From assembly GCA_016712315.1 (NCBI GenBank), contig JADJRG010000029.1, positions 620,001 through 684,000 of the forward strand: 64,000 bases of DNA. The letters run 5' to 3'. The position numbers and the translations under genes were made by a program. How positions within the stretch are numbered: position 1 is the first letter of the stretch; each line of letters starts with the position of its first letter. Positions 21,387-28,997 of the stretch are shown one piece after another. Source of the DNA: Nannocystis sp. Lineage in GTDB: Bacteria; Myxococcota_A; Polyangia; Nannocystales; Nannocystaceae. Under the pieces are notes generated by a model, which was given only the letters and a program-made list of their open reading frames with translations, was not told where the DNA came from and ran no database searches.

Positions 21387-21462
21387 TGGAGCCGCCTGAC
21401 GGACTCGAACCGTCGACCTGCTGATTACGAATCAGCTGCTCTACCAACTGAGCTAAGGCGGC
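21387..21462 (-). tRNA. tRNA-Thr (anticodon CGT)
   Basis: On the minus strand the gene starts GCCGCCT and ends AGGCGGC-T-CCA, so the 3' CCA is encoded. The D-arm is GCTCAGTTGGTAGAGC. The anticodon stem-loop GCTGA-TTCGTAA-TCAGC has CGT at positions 34-36 and reads ACG. The T-arm is GACGG-TTCGAGT-CCGTC. All four stems pair fully; length 76 nt. Confidence 0.97.
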
Positions 21463-21472
21463 GCGGCGGAGC

Positions 21473-21501
21473 TTTCTAGCCAACACGCGGCGCTACGTCA
21501 A
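21473..21501 (-). promoter_or_regulatory. Predicted sigma70-type promoter of tRNA-Thr
   Basis: On the minus strand TTGACG (21496-21501), a 17-nt spacer and TAGAAA (21473-21478) lie just before the tRNA. Transcription would begin a few bases before 21462. Spacing and both hexamers are close to consensus. Confidence 0.65.
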
Positions 21502-21531
21502 CCGCGGAGAGTCGCCCACCGTCGCCGCCGC

Positions 21532-22500
21532 TCATGGGCGCCAGAGGAGCCCGCGGGAGCGGGGATCGATGTCCGCGGGCACCTTGGTGCTACCGCCGAG
21601 GCGCAGCACGATCTCACCGCGTAGGCGGTCGTCGTGGATGAAGCCGATCGCCCGTGAGTCGCAGCACGCGCCGTCGTCGCGGTTGTCCGCGACGATGAGA
21701 TAGCCGTCGGCGATCAGCTCGATCGGGCCGGGATCAGGCGGGAGGGCGAGCCCGGGCCAGCTCTGGAGGGCGCCAGGGGCGCTGAGGACCTGGTAACGAC
21801 GCGAACCAATCGACTCGAAAGCGGCCCCGCGTGGGCGTGGTCGCTCGACTTCGCGCCGATCTTCGGAAGGATCAGGACGGCCTCGGACGGTCAGCTCGAG
21901 GGTGCCAGCGGGTTTGTGCTCCATCACGACGCCGTTGACTGCGAGGCCGAGGCCGCCTTGGCTCGCCTGGATGGTCACGAGATCGCCCGGTACTGCGAGT
22001 ACACGGCCGATCCGGAACGCGCGTGGTGGTGGGGTGGGGTCGTCGAGATCTTCGACGCCGCTGCGCCGCTGCACTTTGGCCCACTCGTCGTCGAGGCCGA
22101 GATCGTCGAGGTCGAGCACTGCGGCGTTGCGCAGCGGCTCTTCGTTGGCGCGCGCCGGATCGTGCGTGGGCGCGCGGGGCCTGAGCTCACCGGCAGGCGC
22201 GGGCTCGGGGATCAGCGGCGCGGCGGGCGGCGTGGGCGCTTGGGTGGGATCGTAGATGACGAGATCGCCGCGATCGATCCCCCATGCGCCGCGGACGAGC
22301 AGCACGTGATCGCCGTCGAGCAGGGTGGGCGCCATGCCGTCTCCGTGGATCTCGATCACGGTGGCGAGGCTGGCGCGCAGGCCGATCAGCAGGGCGCCGA
22401 CGGCGAGTAGGAGCCACGCGAGTCGGGTCGAGAGCGAGCGATCGCGCGGCGCTGGGGCGCCTTCCTCAGGATCCTGGTGTGGTCGGAGCAGGTTGAACAT
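21532..22500 (-). CDS. Signal peptidase I-fold protein lacking the Ser-Lys dyad
   Basis: 322 residues. One membrane helix (about 26-45) is followed by the S26 signal peptidase fold. The box B equivalent is IEIHGDGMAPTLLDGD, box D is GRVLAVPGDLVTIQ and box E is VADNRDDGACCDSRAIGF. In true signal peptidases box B reads S-G-S-M and box D has K-R. Here the nucleophile Ser is Gly and the general-base Lys is also Gly (FRIGRV), so peptide cleavage by the normal mechanism is not expected. An acidic, Pro-rich insert (about 80-155) separates boxes B and D. ATG 22500 lies inside the 3' end of thiE (35-nt overlap), so it is the last gene of the thiamine operon. A longer frame from 23223 reads thiE out of frame and was rejected. 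Confidence 0.82.
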   Translation of the reverse strand: MFNLLRPHQDPEEGAPAPRDRSLSTRLAWLLLAVGALLIGLRASLATVIEIHGDGMAPTLLDGDHVLLVRGAWGIDRGDLVIYDPTQAPTPPAAPLIPEPAPAGELRPRAPTHDPARANEEPLRNAAVLDLDDLGLDDEWAKVQRRSGVEDLDDPTPPPRAFRIGRVLAVPGDLVTIQASQGGLGLAVNGVVMEHKPAGTLELTVRGRPDPSEDRREVERPRPRGAAFESIGSRRYQVLSAPGALQSWPGLALPPDPGPIELIADGYLIVADNRDDGACCDSRAIGFIHDDRLRGEIVLRLGGSTKVPADIDPRSRGLLWRP

Positions 22501-23167
22501 CGCGCGCCTGGATCGCCGCAGCGGCGGCCGCGACATCTTGCGCGACCGCTGCGGGCTCACCAAAGAAGAGGCCGATCCCGGCGATCCCGAAGGCGCCCGC
22601 GTCGACGCATGCGCGAGCGTTGGCGGCGTTGATGCCGCCCAAGGCGAAGATCCGGGCGTACGCCTGGGCTGACCAGGCTCGGAGGGGATCGAGGCCGATC
22701 GCTCGTTTGTCGACGCCCCGCTGCGTGGTCGAGGGGGAGAAGATCGGGGCGAGGCAGGTGTAGTCGACGTGCTGATGCGCGCCGGCTGGTTCGCCGTGAC
22801 ACGAGCGGCCGAGGAGGAGCCGCGCCGTGGCCAGGCGCCTCGCTGTCTGGAGGGCGTCGACCGAGGGATCTCCGCGGAGTTGGAGGCCGGCGAGGCTGTG
22901 GAGGGCGGGAGAGGTGGCGATCCGCGCGAGCGCGCGCTCATCGATGCTGAGCAGGACGGGGATCCCGCGGGCCTCGGCGCCGCGGCGGAGGGGCGCGAGG
23001 CGGCCCTCTGCGGCGAGGAGCTGCTCCGGCGTCGCGTCGGGGTCGCGGAGGAGCAGCGCGAGGCCGCTCGCGAGGGCGCCGCAGCGCTCCCAGGTGTCGA
23101 TGATCGCGGGATCGACGGGCGCGCTCGGCGGGGTGATCGCCAGCAGTCGGAAGGGGAGCGGGCGCAC
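22466..23167 (-). CDS. thiE: Thiamine-phosphate synthase ThiE / TenI family
   Basis: A 233-residue TIM-barrel protein of the ThiE/TenI family. LLLGRSCHG is the phosphate-binding segment (ThiE GxSxH). VDYTCLAPIFSPSTTQRG matches the ADYVxxGPxFxTxTK strand. FALGGINAANARACVDAGAFGIAGIG closes the barrel. ThiE joins HMP-pyrophosphate to thiazole phosphate; TenI is a related thiazole aromatase. The N-terminal metal and pyrophosphate residues are diverged (GLQLRGDPS), so TenI function is possible. The gene lies 9 nt downstream of thiG and overlaps the signal-peptidase-like gene, fitting a thiS-thiG-thiE unit. Confidence 0.85.
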   Translation of the reverse strand: MRPLPFRLLAITPPSAPVDPAIIDTWERCGALASGLALLLRDPDATPEQLLAAEGRLAPLRRGAEARGIPVLLSIDERALARIATSPALHSLAGLQLRGDPSVDALQTARRLATARLLLGRSCHGEPAGAHQHVDYTCLAPIFSPSTTQRGVDKRAIGLDPLRAWSAQAYARIFALGGINAANARACVDAGAFGIAGIGLFFGEPAAVAQDVAAAAAAIQARDVQPAPTTPGS

Positions 23168-23176
23168 CGGGCGCGG

Positions 23177-23959
23177 CTACTCGAGGAGGCCGAGGGTGGG
23201 GCTGGATGCGTGGGCGTGGGCACGCATCGGCATGCGGCCGGCGAGGTGGGCGAGGCGGCCAGCGAGCACGCCGAGGCGCATGGCGTGGGCCATCGTGAGG
23301 GGATCGTTAGCCCCGGCGATCGCGGTGTTCATGAGCACGCCGTCGCAGCCGAGCTCCATCGCGACGGTCGCGTCGCTCGCGGTGCCGACCCCAGCGTCGA
23401 CGATCACGGGTACGGTGGCTTGCTCGAGGATCAAGCGGATGTTGTGAGGGTTGCGGATCCCGAGGCCGCTGCCGATCGGCGCGGCGAGCGGCATGACCGC
23501 GGCGCAGCCCATCTCCTGCAACTTGCGGCAGACGACGGGATCGTCGGTGCAGTAGGGGAGCACCACGAAGCCCTCGCCCAGGAGGATCTTGGCGGCCTTG
23601 AGGGTCTCTTCGTTGTCCGGGAAGAGGGTCTTGGGATCACCGATGACCTCGAGCTTGACGAGCTCGGCGATGCCGAGCTCGCGCGCGAGGCGGAGGGTGC
23701 GGACCGCGTCGTCGGCGGTGTAACAGCCGGCGGTGTTGGGGAGCAGGGTGAAACGATCGCGATCGATCCAGCTCAGGAGGTTGTCGCGGGCCTTGAGATC
23801 GACGCGGCGTAAGGCGACGGTGACGATCTCGGCGCCGCTGGCGGCGAGGCAGGCGCGGGTCTCGGCGGCGTCTTTGTATTTGCCGGTGCCGACGATCAGG
23901 CGGGAACGCAAGGTTCGGCCGGCGAGGGTCCAGATGTCGGTGCCTTGGGTGTCGAACAT
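23177..23959 (-). CDS. thiG: Thiazole synthase ThiG
   Basis: A 260-residue complete ThiG. The active-site Lys that forms the Schiff base with deoxyxylulose phosphate lies in LVKLEVIGD near residue 100. LIVGTGKY at the start, LLPNTAGCYTADDAVRT, PLAAPIGSGLGIRNP and VIVDAGVGTASDA are standard family motifs. It condenses DXP, dehydroglycine and ThiS thiocarboxylate into the thiazole of thiamine. It follows thiS with a 3-nt gap. The glycine oxidase (thiO) or ThiH that would supply dehydroglycine is not in the window. Confidence 0.96.
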   Translation of the reverse strand: MFDTQGTDIWTLAGRTLRSRLIVGTGKYKDAAETRACLAASGAEIVTVALRRVDLKARDNLLSWIDRDRFTLLPNTAGCYTADDAVRTLRLARELGIAELVKLEVIGDPKTLFPDNEETLKAAKILLGEGFVVLPYCTDDPVVCRKLQEMGCAAVMPLAAPIGSGLGIRNPHNIRLILEQATVPVIVDAGVGTASDATVAMELGCDGVLMNTAIAGANDPLTMAHAMRLGVLAGRLAHLAGRMPMRAHAHASSPTLGLLE

Positions 23960-23962
23960 GAC

Positions 23963-24166
23963 TCAGCCTCCGCCCACGAAGGTGACGATCTCTAGGTGGT
24001 CGCCGGTGGCCAACGGAGTGGCCGGATAGGCGGCCCGCGGGACGATCTCGCGGTTACGCTCGACCGCGATATGGCGGGGATCGAGGCCGAGCGCGGCGAC
24101 GAGGGCGGCGAGGGTCGTGCCCTCGGCGACCTCGTGGGGCTCGCCGTTGAGTTCGATCGTGAGCAC
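23963..24166 (-). CDS. thiS: Sulfur carrier protein ThiS
   Basis: A 67-residue ubiquitin-like sulfur carrier. It starts at GTG 24166 with LTIELNGEPHEVAEGTTLAA and ends in Gly-Gly-Gly, supplying the Gly-Gly tail that is thiocarboxylated by ThiF. The GTG start gives the usual 65-67 residue length; an upstream ATG at 24277 would add 37 unrelated residues. It is the first gene of the thiazole operon. No THI-box (TPP riboswitch) is visible upstream, but a perfect inverted repeat lies in the presumed leader. Confidence 0.9.
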   Translation of the reverse strand: MLTIELNGEPHEVAEGTTLAALVAALGLDPRHIAVERNREIVPRAAYPATPLATGDHLEIVTFVGGG

Positions 24167-24219
24167 GGCGGGAAGGTACACCAGGCACGCACGGGCGCGG
24201 GCCTCAGGAGGCGTTGAGA

Positions 24220-24244
24220 GCACAAGCGCGCTTTGCGCTTGTGC
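24220..24244. promoter_or_regulatory. Perfect inverted repeat upstream of thiS
   Basis: GCACAAGCGC (24220-24229) and GCGCTTGTGC (24235-24244) are perfect inverted repeats with a 5-nt loop, 54 nt before the thiS start. It could be an RNA hairpin in the leader or a dimeric operator shared with the divergent Crp gene. There is no U-run after it. Confidence 0.5.
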
Positions 24245-24409
24245 AACATGGATCACAGCGTGGCTCGTGTGGGTCACTGTGCTGATCGTGCAACAGTCGC
24301 CGAGATCGCTCCAGAACAGCCTCTGTCGGCGTGAATTTGAGGATGACTGGAATTTGTGATCTGCGGCACCATTGTCACTGTTGGCATGATACGTGCTTGG
24401 AGGGGGCTC

Positions 24410-25132
24410 ATGGACTCTGAGACTCGTCGCCCCAACATCCCCCTAGAGCGTATGGAGACTGCCGAGGTCCTCGCTTGCGTCGAGCCGTTTATGAGCGCTC
24501 GTCCCGCGGAGATCGAGGCGCTGGCCCGCGCGGCGGTTCGTGTCCGCAAGCCAGGGGGGGGGGCGATCTTGCTCGAGGGCGAGCCAGCCGATGGTCTGTA
24601 TGTGCTGCTGCGTGGCCGGGTGAACTTGGTGCGCGTCGCTGGCGGTGGGCGCGATTTGATCCTCAGTACGCTCGGCCCTGGGGATACGTTCGGCGAGGTG
24701 GCGGCCTTCTGTGGCGGCACGATGTCGACGACCGCGACGACGCCGATTCACTGCGAGCTGCTGCGGATCCCGCCTGAGGCGCTGGTTGAGCACCTGCGGC
24801 GTGAGCCGGAGACGGCGCTGCGGTTGATGCGGATGCAGCACGAGCGCCTGCGCGAGATCGAGTCGGTCGCCAGCGGGCTCGCGCTCTGTGACGTCGAGGA
24901 GCGGCTGCGCCGGACCCTCGCGCGCCTGGCCAAACGGCAAGGTCGGCGGGTCGCTGCCGACGCGGGCTGGATCCTCGCGCCGGTGCCGACGCAGTCGGAG
25001 CTGGCGCGGATGGTCGGCTCGTGCCGCGAGACCGTCTCTCGCACGCTTTCCGTGCTGGCTCGCACCGGTCAGGTCACTTCGAGCGGTCGCCGGATGATCG
25101 TCAATGACGATCTGATCAGCCGCTACGTGTGA
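24410..25132 (+). CDS. Crp/Fnr-family transcription regulator
   Basis: A 240-residue regulator with the cyclic-nucleotide-binding fold followed by a winged helix. The N-terminal beta barrel includes GGGAILLEGEPADGLYVLLRGRVNL and GPGDTFGEVAAFCGG (the phosphate-binding-cassette region). The C-terminal helix-turn-helix is TQSELARMVGSCRETVSRTL, residues about 200-220. No N-terminal Fnr-type cysteine cluster is present, so it is not a [4Fe-4S] oxygen sensor. ATG 24410 is preceded by GGAGGGGGCTC, an excellent ribosome site; the upstream ATG at 24356 has none. It diverges from thiS and precedes alr. The effector is unknown. Confidence 0.92.
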   Translation: MDSETRRPNIPLERMETAEVLACVEPFMSARPAEIEALARAAVRVRKPGGGAILLEGEPADGLYVLLRGRVNLVRVAGGGRDLILSTLGPGDTFGEVAAFCGGTMSTTATTPIHCELLRIPPEALVEHLRREPETALRLMRMQHERLREIESVASGLALCDVEERLRRTLARLAKRQGRRVAADAGWILAPVPTQSELARMVGSCRETVSRTLSVLARTGQVTSSGRRMIVNDDLISRYV

Positions 25133-25155
25133 TCGGGTCGGCGCGTCGGGAATCG

Positions 25156-25171
25156 GCGCCAGCGCTGGCGC
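25156..25171. promoter_or_regulatory. 16-bp perfect palindrome between the Crp gene and alr
   Basis: GCGCCAGCGCTGGCGC is a perfect palindrome in the 75-bp gap after the Crp-type regulator. It may be a regulator site for alr or a termination hairpin; there is no T-tract. Confidence 0.4.
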
Positions 25172-25207
25172 GTCGTGGCGAGGATGTCGCGTGTTATCGT
25201 CCCGCCG

Positions 25208-26374
25208 ATGATCTCACAGGGGTTGGAGCGTCGGCGCGGCGATCGCCGTCAACCACCGATCACCGTGCGCCCGACCTACGCGCACATCGACCTCGCGGCG
25301 CTGGTGCACAACTTGGGGGTGGTGCGCCGCTGGGTGGGCCCGCGCTGTCGGGTGCTGGCGGTGGTGAAGGCCGATGGTTACGGGCATGGGGCGATCGAGG
25401 CGGCGCGGGCGTTGGTCGACGCGGGCGCGTGGGGGCTGGCGGTGTCGCTGGTCGAAGAGGGTGTAGAGCTGCGACAGGCGGGGATCGCTGCGCCGGTGCT
25501 GGTCCTCGGCGGGGTGGTGCCGGGATCGGAGGACGTGATCGTGCACCGCAGCCTGACCCCGGTGATCTGGGAGCGTGAGCACGTGCAGCGGCTGGCGAGC
25601 GCGGTGCGGCGCAGCGGCGCGCCGCCAGCCGCTGTGCACTTGAAGATCGACACGGGGATGTCGCGGCTCGGGCTGTTGCCGTCAGAGCTCGGGGGGCTGC
25701 TCGATTGGCTAGAAGGGCCCGATGGCGGCGATCTGCGCCTCGAAGGGGTGATGACGCACTTGGCCTGCGCGGATGATCTCGACGATCCAGTGAGTCCGCA
25801 GCAGATCGAGATCTTCCGCGAGGCGCTCGGATCCTTGAGCGCGCGGGGGATCCATCCGGCGCTGCGTCACGTGTGTAACAGCGCGGGGCTCGTGCGGCAT
25901 CCGAAGGCGCACTTCGATATGGTGCGGCCTGGGATCGCCCTCTATGGCGCCGCGTCGAGCCCGGCGGTGGCGCTGGAGGAGCTCTCGATGGCGATGTCGG
26001 TGCACTCGCGGATCCTCGGGATCCGCGAGCTGCCGGCGGGGGCGCGTGTGTCTTACGGTCACCGCGAGGAGCTGCGTCGACCTTCGCGCTTGGGCATCGT
26101 CCCCGTCGGTTACGCGGACGGGTATCCGCGGCGGATGAGCGGACGCGCGCAGGTGCTGGTGCGGGGGCACCGCTGCCGCGTGCTCGGCAACATCACGATG
26201 GATGTGTCGATGATCGATGTCAGCGATCTGCCCGATGTGCGGGTCGGCGAGCGCGTGACGCTGCTGGGCCAACAAGGGCGAGAGCGGCTCTCCGTGTACG
26301 AGCTCGCGGCGTGGAGCGATGAGATCCCCTACGAGATCCTGTGTGGGATCTCGAAGCGGGTGCCGCGCCGCTGA
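25208..26374 (+). CDS. alr: Alanine racemase
   Basis: About 388 residues of a fold-type III PLP enzyme making D-alanine for peptidoglycan. VVKADGYGHGA holds the PLP lysine near residue 48. The catalytic Tyr is in RVSYGHREE, and GNITMDVSMIDVSDLP is the standard C-terminal motif. LKIDTGMSRLGL and VRPGIALYG are also conserved. The start is not certain: ATG 25208, ATG 25184 and GTG 25175 are in frame, and all add a poorly conserved basic leader before YAHIDLAALVHN. The cell-wall link fits the nearby L,D-transpeptidase. It ends 4 nt before the convergent lipoprotein gene. Confidence 0.94.
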   Translation: MISQGLERRRGDRRQPPITVRPTYAHIDLAALVHNLGVVRRWVGPRCRVLAVVKADGYGHGAIEAARALVDAGAWGLAVSLVEEGVELRQAGIAAPVLVLGGVVPGSEDVIVHRSLTPVIWEREHVQRLASAVRRSGAPPAAVHLKIDTGMSRLGLLPSELGGLLDWLEGPDGGDLRLEGVMTHLACADDLDDPVSPQQIEIFREALGSLSARGIHPALRHVCNSAGLVRHPKAHFDMVRPGIALYGAASSPAVALEELSMAMSVHSRILGIRELPAGARVSYGHREELRRPSRLGIVPVGYADGYPRRMSGRAQVLVRGHRCRVLGNITMDVSMIDVSDLPDVRVGERVTLLGQQGRERLSVYELAAWSDEIPYEILCGISKRVPRR

Positions 26375-26378
26375 GCCG

Positions 26379-27419
26379 CTACTCTTGGGCGGGCGCTCCC
26401 GCGCACTCGGCTTCGCCGACGTAGTCGGGATCGCAGGGATCGGTGATCGTCGGGGCGCCAGCGCCACACTCCTCACCGCCGACGTAGTCGGGATCGCAGG
26501 GATCGCTGATCGATTGGAGCTCACCCGCCGCCGCCGCCGCGCGAGGCGCCTTGCTCCACTCGACGGTCAGCTTGGAGAACGTCGTCGATTCTCCTGGATC
26601 GAACTCGGTGTGTTCGCTGGTGGTGCGGATCAGGTACGAGCGGGTGGTCGAGAAGAAGGAGGTGCTCTTGCCCTGCTTCTTGGTCTCATGACTGCCGCTC
26701 TTGGTGGTCGTGAGGGCGGTCTCGGTCTCCTCGATCACGAGCTTGGCGATCTCTTCGCTCTCCGGGTCGCGGTAGAGGCCTTCGACTTTGGTGGTGATCG
26801 AGCCCTCGACGTACTTGCCGAGCTTGCCCTTGCGGCCGCGCTTCTTCTCGTCGGTCCAGCTCTCGCTGGGGCGAAGGGGCCGCGCAGGGACCGGGACAAA
26901 GGCGGTCTCTAGGGTGTCGAGCGCTTGTTTGATCACGAGGGCGAGCTGGGCGTCCGCACCTTCAGGGATCTCGGGCATGTAGACGATCTTGCCGGTGTCA
27001 TCGACGTTGAAGTCGACCTCCATGCCCTGGAGCTGCTGCTTGGCCTTGCTGGTGAAGTCGCTGAGGCTGATCGGGAGCGCGGCTGGCAGCGCCCACTTGA
27101 GGTCGACGTTCGAGAAGCGGGCGATCACGAGGTTGCCGCCGCGCTTGTCGTCCTTGCCGCGCACGGTGAGGTTGATGTCGAAGTTGATCGAGCGGGTCAT
27201 GCTCTGGCCGCTGAGGTCGCGCACAGTCTCGCTGCGGCGCACGCTGCCGGTGTAGCTCTGGCCAGGCGCGAGATCGTAGGAGAGCTTGATCCCGTCCGCG
27301 GGGGCCTCGATTCGGGTCATCTTTGCGCCGCCTCCGCAGCCCAGGGCGAGGGGGGTCGCGAAGAGGAGGGCGGCGAGGAGGTGCCGGCAGCGGCCGACGG
27401 CGCGAGACCTGGAGGGCAT
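26379..27419 (-). CDS. Lipoprotein with two C-terminal DPCDPDYVG repeats
   Basis: 346 residues from ATG 27419. The signal peptide ends in the lipobox ALGC, so the protein is lipid-anchored. The central 250 residues look like a beta-rich envelope domain (DGIKLSYDLAPGQSYTGSV, FDINLTVRGKD). The last about 40 residues carry two copies of a motif, SDPCDPDYVGGEECGAGAP and TDPCDPDYVGEAECAGAP, each with paired cysteines and acidic residues, separated by a short linker. At DNA level the copies share a run of more than 30 bases. No family is recognised; the tail could be a metal-binding or disulfide element. It is followed downstream by the L,D-transpeptidase on the same strand's upstream side, suggesting an envelope context. 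Confidence 0.75.
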   Translation of the reverse strand: MPSRSRAVGRCRHLLAALLFATPLALGCGGGAKMTRIEAPADGIKLSYDLAPGQSYTGSVRRSETVRDLSGQSMTRSINFDINLTVRGKDDKRGGNLVIARFSNVDLKWALPAALPISLSDFTSKAKQQLQGMEVDFNVDDTGKIVYMPEIPEGADAQLALVIKQALDTLETAFVPVPARPLRPSESWTDEKKRGRKGKLGKYVEGSITTKVEGLYRDPESEEIAKLVIEETETALTTTKSGSHETKKQGKSTSFFSTTRSYLIRTTSEHTEFDPGESTTFSKLTVEWSKAPRAAAAAGELQSISDPCDPDYVGGEECGAGAPTITDPCDPDYVGEAECAGAPAQE

Positions 27420-27464
27420 GGCGGGAGGGTAACCGCGCGCCCCGGAGAGCGACAAGGGCCTCGG

Positions 27465-28880
27465 TCAGTCGAGGGCGAGCGCTTGTGTGTCGGCCTCAGC
27501 TCGTTTGGCCCGGCGCTCCTCGGCCTCCTCGAGGCGTTGACGCTCGAGCGCAGGATCGGGGGGGCCGATCGGCCGCTCTTGGATGAACGCCTCGGCGGGG
27601 GGCAAGCTCGAGTCGCGGACGTGGACGACGACGGAGCGAGCGAGCTCGCCAGGGAGATAGCCGGTCCATCCCTCGGGGAGGGCCGGCGTGACCCACTCGA
27701 AGAGCCAGCGGGCGTCCTTGGGCGCGAGGTTGACGCAGCCGTGCGAGCGCGACTGGCCGAAACGATCGTGCCAATAGGCGCCGTGGAGCGCGTTGTGGCC
27801 CTGAAAGAGGAGCACCCAGGGGACATGCTCGACCATGTAGGGGTTGTCCTCGTAGTCCTGGTTAGCCATGGTCATGCTGGCGACCTTGGCCCAGATCGGG
27901 TAGTTGCCGCGCGGCGTCGGTGATCCCTTGCCGCTGGCGATCAGGGTCGTGAAGACGGGAGAACCACCGCGATAGGCGACCAAGACTTGTTCGCCGAGAT
28001 CGACGTCGATCCACTGATCGTTGCCGCGCTCCACCTGCGCGGGCTGCAAGACGCCCGGCGGCGGCTCGATGATCACGACCTCGTTGAGGAGATCGGCGGG
28101 GATCCAGCCGCCTGCGCTCGGCCACCAGCGGCCCTCTTCGTTGCTGAGGATCGCGTCGTCGGCGGGGATCCGCTGGCGTCGTTTGATCTCCGACGTCTTC
28201 GCGGCGGTGCGTGAAGGCTGGGCGTAGACCGGGGTCTTGTCGCGCAGCGTCCAGGCGAAGGCTGGGCCGAGCGCGTCGCCGCGCAGCGGTACACCCGACC
28301 ACTCAGAGCCTCGGCCGAGCCAACCGAGCTGCTCTTTAGGGATGAGCTGGCCGCCGACGGTCTCGACGAAGGTCTGATCTCCGACGGATCGCGTTCGAGC
28401 CGCTGCGAGGCTCATGCCCTTGGTCAAGGTGCGCTTGGCGGCGCCGCTGCGGGCGGCCTCCTCGTCGTCGTAGAGCGGCGCTCCGTCGGCTTTGACGAGC
28501 ACGTAGTCGAACGGCAGGGTGCGATCGCCGCTGACGCTGAGGGCGAGCGAGGTCGACGGCGGGCGCTTGCTCGTCCGCACTTCGGTGGAGCAGATGTAGC
28601 CGAAGGGGTAGACGGCGTACCAAGGCTTGCCAGCGCAGCCGCTGCGATCGCGGCTGTCGACGGTCCCGCGGACGACCAATCGGGTGCCTTTGGCGAGGGT
28701 GGCGAGGCGGCGGTTGGGCACCCAGGGGCGGCCGCGGAGCACCGTCTCGCTCCACTTGGTCTCGATGAAGCGGACCTCGCTCGGTTGCACGAGGACGGCG
28801 CCGTCGTGCGGGTCGACTGGTTCGATCCGCTCGAGGGCCGCGAGGGTGGTGAGCGCAGAGAGGAGGTGGACGAGGGGCAA
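27465..28880 (-). CDS. L,D-transpeptidase (YkuD domain) with N-terminal SH3-like regions
   Basis: A 471-residue exported enzyme. The YkuD catalytic domain covers about residues 285-430 and contains HNALHGAYWHDRFGQ and the active-site motif SHGCVNLAP (His, Cys near 378). It forms 3-3 peptidoglycan cross-links or anchors proteins to the wall. Residues 30-270 contain two repeated small beta domains resembling SH3b modules. The start is TTG at 28880, chosen because no ATG or GTG precedes a weak signal-like hydrophobic segment (LVHLLSALTTLAAL); it may therefore be slightly misplaced. The downstream tail (RLEEAEERRAKRAEADTQ) is charged. The gene is close to alr, another peptidoglycan gene. Confidence 0.88.
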   Translation of the reverse strand: MPLVHLLSALTTLAALERIEPVDPHDGAVLVQPSEVRFIETKWSETVLRGRPWVPNRRLATLAKGTRLVVRGTVDSRDRSGCAGKPWYAVYPFGYICSTEVRTSKRPPSTSLALSVSGDRTLPFDYVLVKADGAPLYDDEEAARSGAAKRTLTKGMSLAAARTRSVGDQTFVETVGGQLIPKEQLGWLGRGSEWSGVPLRGDALGPAFAWTLRDKTPVYAQPSRTAAKTSEIKRRQRIPADDAILSNEEGRWWPSAGGWIPADLLNEVVIIEPPPGVLQPAQVERGNDQWIDVDLGEQVLVAYRGGSPVFTTLIASGKGSPTPRGNYPIWAKVASMTMANQDYEDNPYMVEHVPWVLLFQGHNALHGAYWHDRFGQSRSHGCVNLAPKDARWLFEWVTPALPEGWTGYLPGELARSVVVHVRDSSLPPAEAFIQERPIGPPDPALERQRLEEAEERRAKRAEADTQALALD

Positions 28881-28997
28881 GGCGGTCCTGCAGCGAGCCG
28901 GGCGCGATCGCGGGCGGCGGAAACGTAGCTCAAAATTCGTGCGGCTCTCCCTCGACGCACCAGCTGGCGCGTGGCTTCCAGCGGAGGCGACGGCGGG

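Noticed and set aside
22501..23223. 563-residue version of the signal-peptidase-like protein
   Set aside because: The extra N-terminal part is thiE read in another frame. The membrane helix and conserved boxes begin after ATG 22500.
24167..24300. TPP riboswitch before thiS
   Set aside because: I looked for the CUGAGA and ACCUGAU-type conserved stretches on the minus strand and did not find them in order. Only a simple hairpin is visible.
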